Source: Nitrososphaera sp035547955 | GTDB lineage: Archaea; Thermoproteota; Nitrososphaeria; Nitrososphaerales; Nitrososphaeraceae | Direction: 5' to 3' | Length of the DNA stretch: 16,729 nucleotides | Assembly (NCBI GenBank): GCA_035547955.1 | Contig: DASZTR010000003.1 | Coordinates: forward strand, 1 to 16,729 | Shown: piece after piece, positions 13,043 to 16,729 of the stretch | Position numbering within the stretch: position 1 is the first letter of the stretch | How the letters are laid out: each line of letters starts with the position of its first letter | Position numbers and translations under genes: made by a program | The notes under the pieces: model-generated | Told to the model about the DNA's origin: nothing | The model's database searches: none | The model's input: only the letters and a program-made list of their open reading frames with translations

Positions 13043-13408
13043 ATGGTATCGGGCAAGATGGGAATCGGCGCGATACTGGTGGCTCTTGGAGTAGGCGGGA
13101 TGGCGTACGCCATGCCAATTGAGTCAAATTCTATGGTCGTAGACAACAACAGTCCAGTCATATATAACAAGGTGGCTCCTCCATCCCTGCCGTCCTCGAT
13201 GGTGCCCTACCTCGGAATAGTCGGAGCTTCTGTCGCATCGTTTGGCCTTGGAATTGCGCTCATGGCGGTAGGACAGACCGAAGTATTCGGGCCAAAAATA
13301 AAAAAGACTACTTCGGCATCACCATACGCAGCCCGAAAAAGCGACGAGGCAAAAGAAAGAGAAGAGACCCGCCAGTCATCGTTCAACCATGCAGCAGACG
13401 CGGCTTAG
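13043..13408 (+). CDS. Small two-TM membrane protein
   Basis: A 121-residue protein with membrane segments at about 7-24 and 55-77. A 30-residue polar loop joins them. The C-terminal tail of about 40 residues is charged (KIKK, then Lys/Glu/Arg-rich) and probably cytoplasmic. The first segment could instead be a signal peptide ending near AYA-MP. Gly/Ala-rich helices suggest packing against other membrane proteins. The start is ATG 13043, fixed by the TATA box. The family is not recognised. Confidence 0.65.
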   Translation: MVSGKMGIGAILVALGVGGMAYAMPIESNSMVVDNNSPVIYNKVAPPSLPSSMVPYLGIVGASVASFGLGIALMAVGQTEVFGPKIKKTTSASPYAARKSDEAKEREETRQSSFNHAADAA

Positions 13409-13422
13409 CAACCGCTTCTGCA

Positions 13423-13429
13423 TTTTTTT
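13423..13429 (+). terminator. T-run after the two-TM protein gene
   Basis: Seven T on the plus strand lie 15 nt after the stop codon at 13406-13408. Confidence 0.5.
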
Positions 13430-13485
13430 GATCATGTGGTAGAGTATGTATGTTGTTGCATAAATGACGCCATTTTTTACCTTGC

Positions 13486-13495
13486 ATTTAATAAG
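13486..13495 (+). promoter_or_regulatory. TATA box of the MetF-like gene
   Basis: ATTTAATAAG is centred about 44 nt before ATG 13535, giving a leader of roughly 18 nt. Confidence 0.5.
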
Positions 13496-13534
13496 GCGCG
13501 GAGAGGTGCCAAACTTTAGCCGGCGACATATACA

Positions 13535-14299
13535 ATGGAGATAACGTACGAGCTGAACCCGCCCAAGGTAGCAAGAAGAGATGGGCGCTTTGACCAAAGA
13601 CAACTCGACACTGACATACGCACCTTGACTGAGCGGGCATCGCAGTTGGGCAGGCACGTCCGCGGCATACACCTCACCGACTCTGTCCTTGGCGTGCCCC
13701 GGGTATCAAGCATCACCGCCGCATCGTTTGTGAAAGGGGTCATACAACAAGATGTGAAGCTAAGCTGCAGCATAAGGACGCGCGACCGGAACGTGATCAC
13801 GCTTTGCCAGGCTGCCGCAGACGCAGTCATCTCTGAAATCGACAGCCTCTTGATACTGCTCGGAGACGCGCCGACAGACGGCCGCAATTCGGGGCTAAGG
13901 CCGTCGCAGGCAGTCAGGCTGCTGCGAGAGCAAGGCTTTGACCGCAGGATAAAACTGGATCTGTCGTTCCCTGCAAAAATCACCGACAGGGGAGCGCCGG
14001 CGATACAGGCCAAGCTGGATGCGCAGCCACGCGCACTTGTCACGCAGTCAATATCTTCGCTTTCCGATCTTGGCGAGATAGTCGACCTTGCCAGGCCGCA
14101 TGGCATCAAGGTTGTTGCGTGCATCATGGTACCCTCTGAAAAGAACGAGCAGTCCGCAATGATGATCGGCCTTGACTGGTCTGGCTACAAAAAAGAGCCG
14201 GCGGAGTTTGTAAAAAGTGCAGGCAGGATGGCAGAAAGCGTACTCCTCACCTCGCCGAACAGTTTTTCGTCAGGGATGGCTCTGCTAAAAGAACTTTAA
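13535..14299 (+). CDS. Methylenetetrahydrofolate reductase-like protein (MetF family)
   Basis: A 254-residue TIM-barrel protein. The N-terminal MEITYELNPPK matches the MTHFR opening (FEFFPPK), including the catalytic-type Glu6. LSCSIRTRDRNVITL (76-90) matches the folate-binding strand, and LLILLGDAPTDG (105-116) is the conserved GD-P loop, where Asp111 normally contacts the flavin or folate. Later strands (IKLDLSFPAK, IKVVACIMVP) fit the barrel. At 254 residues it is shorter than bacterial MetF (about 290) and lacks a regulatory domain. Expected role: reduce methylene- to methyl-tetrahydrofolate (or the archaeal pterin equivalent) for methionine synthesis; MetH is encoded 2 kb away. The electron donor cannot be told. 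Confidence 0.78.
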   Translation: MEITYELNPPKVARRDGRFDQRQLDTDIRTLTERASQLGRHVRGIHLTDSVLGVPRVSSITAASFVKGVIQQDVKLSCSIRTRDRNVITLCQAAADAVISEIDSLLILLGDAPTDGRNSGLRPSQAVRLLREQGFDRRIKLDLSFPAKITDRGAPAIQAKLDAQPRALVTQSISSLSDLGEIVDLARPHGIKVVACIMVPSEKNEQSAMMIGLDWSGYKKEPAEFVKSAGRMAESVLLTSPNSFSSGMALLKEL

Positions 14300-14694
14300 A
14301 TACTCTTGGTACTCTTTTCGTCTATACTCCGGACGACAGTGCTTTGCGGAGGATGATAGTTCCAACCAGTACGTGTAATCGAATAGAATTTAGGGCTTCA
14401 GACCATAATTAATTTGCACATATACACAGTATGTATATCGTTGTGCATCACCGATGTTATTCTCCAACTGACCGCAAACAAGAGCAGTGCACGCCGGCTT
14501 CTCGAAATGCTGGACAATGTGTATTCATCAGATTTGGCAGACAGTATCAAACAGGCAAGCAAAGAGAATCAGGTAAGAACTTTAAGAGTCGATGCGTGGA
14601 ATTCTGATCAAAGGACTATTTGTCGCGACATTAATGGTCATCACTATCATCATCTGCCTCTGGACAAAAATATCTTCTGAAAGAGATAGAAGGA
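14300..14694. other. 395-bp spacer with only weak ORFs
   Basis: Convergent spacer between the MetF-like and ABC genes. A plus-strand frame from TTG 14414 (or TTG 14441) to 14680 contains the plausible helix-like KSSARRLLEMLDNVYSSDLA but ends in unlikely sequence. An overlapping frame from ATG 14592 opens with a hydrophobic helix (ILIKGLFVATLMVITIIICL) but then runs antisense to the ABC gene. Neither has convincing support. A short T-run (T5, minus strand, 14667-14671) may end ABC transcription. Confidence 0.4.
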
Positions 14695-15501
14695 CTAGGT
14701 GTCTTTGGTTACTATCTCGCCCTTTAGCTCGTCAAGAACCTTGCGTTGGTACTCTCGCAGCCCCTCATCTTCCGGCAGGCGTGGCCTGCGGTAGTCTATG
14801 GATACTTCCTTTTTTATCATACCAGGCCTTTTTGTGAAAATTACGACCTTGTCTCCAAGGCACACCGATTCAGTGATGTTATGCGTGATGAATACGATAG
14901 TCTTTTTCGTGCGCGCCCAGATCAGCTGCAGTTCTACTAACAGCAGGTCGCGAGTCTGGCTGTCAAGGGCCGCAAAAGGTTCGTCCATCAGGAGCACTTC
15001 CGGGTCGATAGCAAGTGCGCGCGCTATTGCTACGCGCTGCTTCATGCCGCCGGATAACTGGTAAGTGTAGGCGTCCGCGAATTTCGTTAGCTGCATCATT
15101 TCAAGGTACTGCATAGCTATCTCGTTGCGTTTTGCCTTCTCGACTCCCTTTACCATCAGGCCGAATTCGACATTGTCTATGACCCTTAGCCACGGAAACA
15201 GCGCGTTTTCTTGAAAAACCATTACCCTTTCCGGGCCCGTCTCTACCATGGGCTTTCCGTCTAGTACCACCTCCCCCTCACTAGGCCTGTCAAGGCCTGC
15301 CAGTATGTTCAAAAACGTCGTCTTGCCGCAGCCGGAAGGGCCGACGATGCAGACAAACTGGCCGTCCTCTATCGACAGGCTGACGTTGCGTATCGCGGAC
15401 ACCTCCTCTTGTTCTGTCTGGCCTCCTCCTCCTTTTTTGCCGCCACCGCCCTGGATGGAGTTAAAGTGCTTGCCGATGTTGCGCGCTTCGAGCTTTGCCA
15501 T
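14695..15501 (-). CDS. ABC transporter ATPase, NitT/TauT (SsuB/TauB/NrtD) type
   Basis: A 268-residue nucleotide-binding subunit that powers import. It has Walker A GPSGCGKT (54-61), Q-loop Gln97 in VFQENALFPWL, signature LSGGMKQR (149-156), Walker B VLLMDEP (169-175), D-loop ALD and H-loop His207. The FQENALFPWLRV and KRPGMIKKE segments are typical of nitrate/sulfonate/taurine-type importers. An unusual Gly/Lys run (QGGGGKKGGGGQ, 17-28) is inserted near the A-loop region. The gene follows a membrane protein by 9 nt and is probably in its operon. No permease or binding protein lies in the window, so the substrate is unknown. The start is ATG 15501. Confidence 0.92.
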   Translation of the reverse strand: MAKLEARNIGKHFNSIQGGGGKKGGGGQTEQEEVSAIRNVSLSIEDGQFVCIVGPSGCGKTTFLNILAGLDRPSEGEVVLDGKPMVETGPERVMVFQENALFPWLRVIDNVEFGLMVKGVEKAKRNEIAMQYLEMMQLTKFADAYTYQLSGGMKQRVAIARALAIDPEVLLMDEPFAALDSQTRDLLLVELQLIWARTKKTIVFITHNITESVCLGDKVVIFTKRPGMIKKEVSIDYRRPRLPEDEGLREYQRKVLDELKGEIVTKDT

Positions 15502-15510
15502 TCTTTTATT

Positions 15511-16077
15511 TTACACCATGTCGCTCATGTCGCCAAACTGCTTCATCTTCTGGTCTCTGCGCCTGTCCATGAACAGGATTGACCCGCCTGCTGCAAGTAC
15601 GATTATTCCAGAGACGAGCAAGAGCATGGATATTGCCGTGGAAATGGCGTTTGGCATGCCAATGACTTCGCTCACTATCTGCTGCTCGCCAAATATCACT
15701 GACGCGTCAAAGGAGGCATTGCCAAGGTTTGAAATCGTCAGGGTATAGTTGCCCTGCTTTTGGGCTAAAAAAAGCTCGTTTGCGATTGGGGAGCTCAGGC
15801 TCTTTTGCAGTACCTCTTCGCCGTCAGGGTCGTTGACGCTGACCGTCGCCCGCACTGGGCTTGAAGAAGAATAATTTGAAAACGCAATCACGTATGCGCC
15901 GGTGCCGGACGTGATGTTTTCCTGCAGGTCTACCTTGGAGGCAGGAGCGACGGTATGCATGTTTTTCTCCTGTATTTCCCTGAAGAATTGGGAAGCATAA
16001 TAGTTGCTTGCTATAAAGCTAAAGGCCACGATGGCGCCTCCTGCTATAAGCAAAATGTGCCCCCTTCTAAGCCGCAA
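15511..16077 (-). CDS. Two-TM membrane protein with extracytoplasmic beta domain
   Basis: A 188-residue protein. After a basic N-terminus (MRLRRGH) a membrane segment spans about 8-27. Residues about 45-135 form an external beta-sandwich-like domain with N-glycosylation sequons (NIT 54, NYS 68, NYT 110, NAS 120). A second membrane segment spans about 146-170, and a basic tail DRRRDQKMK follows. It is neither a permease nor a solute-binding protein by sequence. It could be an accessory factor or unrelated to the ABC ATPase encoded 9 nt downstream. The start is TTG 16077, with AGGAA just before it and a TATA box at 16104-16113. Confidence 0.75.
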   Translation of the reverse strand: MRLRRGHILLIAGGAIVAFSFIASNYYASQFFREIQEKNMHTVAPASKVDLQENITSGTGAYVIAFSNYSSSSPVRATVSVNDPDGEEVLQKSLSSPIANELFLAQKQGNYTLTISNLGNASFDASVIFGEQQIVSEVIGMPNAISTAISMLLLVSGIIVLAAGGSILFMDRRRDQKMKQFGDMSDMV

Positions 16078-16103
16078 TTCCTGACGTTCCTAAGCCGTGC
16101 ACG

Positions 16104-16113
16104 GATATAATCT
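16104..16113 (-). promoter_or_regulatory. TATA box of the membrane protein-ABC operon
   Basis: The minus strand reads AGATTATATC, centred about 31 nt before TTG 16077. It predicts a leader of about 6 nt. Confidence 0.55.
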
Positions 16114-16210
16114 TATCAAGGTGCGAACCGAGAAGATTTTTTTCTGTGTCGTCATGAGGCAGAAATGGCATATTTGTCATTATTGACAATCACAGTGCTC
16201 TACTGTTATA

Positions 16211-16729
16211 TCACAATAGGAAATACTCTGCCTGGGGATGGTGGACCACGATTGCAGCGGTGGATTGGTCGGGCACTATCTGGCCTGATTCTGTCACGCC
16301 CATTCCTGATTTTTCCGGTTCCAGTATCTGCCAGACAAGGTGATGTTGCATCACGTCGGGGCAGCTTGGGTATCCCCAGCTGTAACGCAGACCCCTCCTG
16401 TCCCCTATGACGAGCTCTTTGCGTATGCGCGCATTGACCCACTCGGCCAGCGCCTCTGCCGTTTCTACAGCAAGGCCGTGCAGGTAATAGGCGTCGGCAT
16501 AGCGATCCTGCTTGTTCCACCTGTCGATGACTTCGGTTGCCCTCGCGCCGACGGTGACTGCCTGAAAAGCTGCAACGTCGTCCTGCCCGAAATAATCTGC
16601 AAGGCACAGGTGCTTCTCCTTGGCCGACCTCGGGAACTCAAAAATGGCCTGCTTTTTTCCACCGTCTGCAAAGTCTACTGCCAGCCTGCCTCCGCCGGCC
16701 TTGCCTTGGGTCAGGTTGTGGCAGCGGAA
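16211..16729 (-). CDS. metH: Cobalamin-dependent methionine synthase, C-terminal activation domain (partial, 5' end outside window)
   Basis: The frame is open to the window edge, with 172 residues to TGA at 16211-16213. It has no start codon here, so it is the 3' part of a longer gene. Counting from the edge, DYFGQDDVAAFQAVTVG (45-61), the ADAYYLHGLAVETAEALAEW helix (78-97) and RYSWGYPSCPD (115-125) are the hallmarks of the MetH AdoMet-binding reactivation domain. In E. coli the equivalent RPAPGYPACPD loop holds AdoMet. The ending, VTESGQIVPDQST then HHPQAEYF, is also typical. This domain remethylates oxidised cob(II)alamin using AdoMet. The protein transfers methyl from methyl-tetrahydrofolate to homocysteine. 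Archaea may split MetH over several genes, so whether the cobalamin domain is in the same protein cannot be seen. A weak 6-bp inverted repeat TTGTCA/TGACAA (16174-16189) follows the stop. Confidence 0.9.
   Translation of the reverse strand, partial: FRCHNLTQGKAGGGRLAVDFADGGKKQAIFEFPRSAKEKHLCLADYFGQDDVAAFQAVTVGARATEVIDRWNKQDRYADAYYLHGLAVETAEALAEWVNARIRKELVIGDRRGLRYSWGYPSCPDVMQHHLVWQILEPEKSGMGVTESGQIVPDQSTAAIVVHHPQAEYFLL

Noticed and set aside
14592..14837. 81-codon plus-strand ORF with a hydrophobic start
   Set aside because: After about 35 codons it is the antisense of the ABC ATPase gene. The hydrophobic stretch alone is not enough evidence.
16206..16607. 133-codon minus-strand ORF
   Set aside because: Arg/Pro-rich shadow of the metH frame, which is the real coding frame but has no start in the window.
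1..16729. CRISPR array, insertion sequence, prophage or toxin-antitoxin system
   Set aside because: No regularly spaced repeats, transposase or integrase motifs, or paired small genes of known toxin type were seen. The repeats at 2162-2761 are intragenic modules.

Overview
The window is archaeal and most resembles a soil ammonia-oxidizing thaumarchaeon of the Nitrososphaera type. This is inferred from several things. Genes are short and often divergent, with TATA boxes about 26 nt upstream of the start codon, so many transcripts look leaderless. TTG and GTG starts are common. There are small zinc-ribbon proteins, archaeal-type phosphoglycolate phosphatase and TrmI, a tRNA gene with an archaeal bulge-helix-bulge intron, and a large secreted deacetylase with HYR-like and chitobiase-type repeats. 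No database search was possible, so the organism call is from family recognition only.

Layout. 1-3403 (+): most of a large secreted polysaccharide deacetylase-like protein whose 5' end probably lies outside the window. 3554-4093 (-): inorganic pyrophosphatase. 4349-7032 (+): phosphoglycolate phosphatase overlapping argS by 4 bp. 7019-7252 (-): a small zinc-ribbon protein, tail to tail with argS. 7391-8683 (+): a membrane-anchored protein with what looks like a Rieske domain that has lost its cluster ligands. 8714-9550 (+): TrmI tRNA methyltransferase. 9568-10089 (-): an unrecognised protein. 10190-10490: no clear gene, but two tiny ORFs, one like a decayed zinc ribbon. 10519-10626 (+): tRNA-Arg(CCG) with a 33-nt intron in the anticodon stem, followed by a candidate box C/D sRNA. 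10711-11298 (-): Nudix CoA diphosphatase-like protein. 11389-11740 (-): a small gene that seems frameshifted. 11814-12329 (+): universal stress protein. 12354-12873 (-): a small membrane protein and a small zinc protein. 13043-13408 (+): a two-TM membrane protein. 13535-14299 (+): methylenetetrahydrofolate reductase-like protein. 14695-16077 (-): an operon of a two-TM surface protein and an NitT/TauT-type ABC ATPase. 16211-16729 (-): the C-terminal activation domain of cobalamin-dependent methionine synthase, cut by the window end.

How they fit together. Most genes are single transcription units with housekeeping roles. One theme is tRNA and arginine decoding: ArgRS, tRNA-Arg(CCG), TrmI and a possible rRNA methylation guide RNA. 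The second is the methyl branch of one-carbon metabolism: MetF makes methyl-folate and MetH uses it. There is no prophage, insertion sequence, CRISPR array or obvious genomic island. The most unusual items are the ligand-less Rieske-like protein, the tRNA intron at position 29/30, the candidate C/D sRNA and the frameshifted gene at 11.4-11.7 kb.
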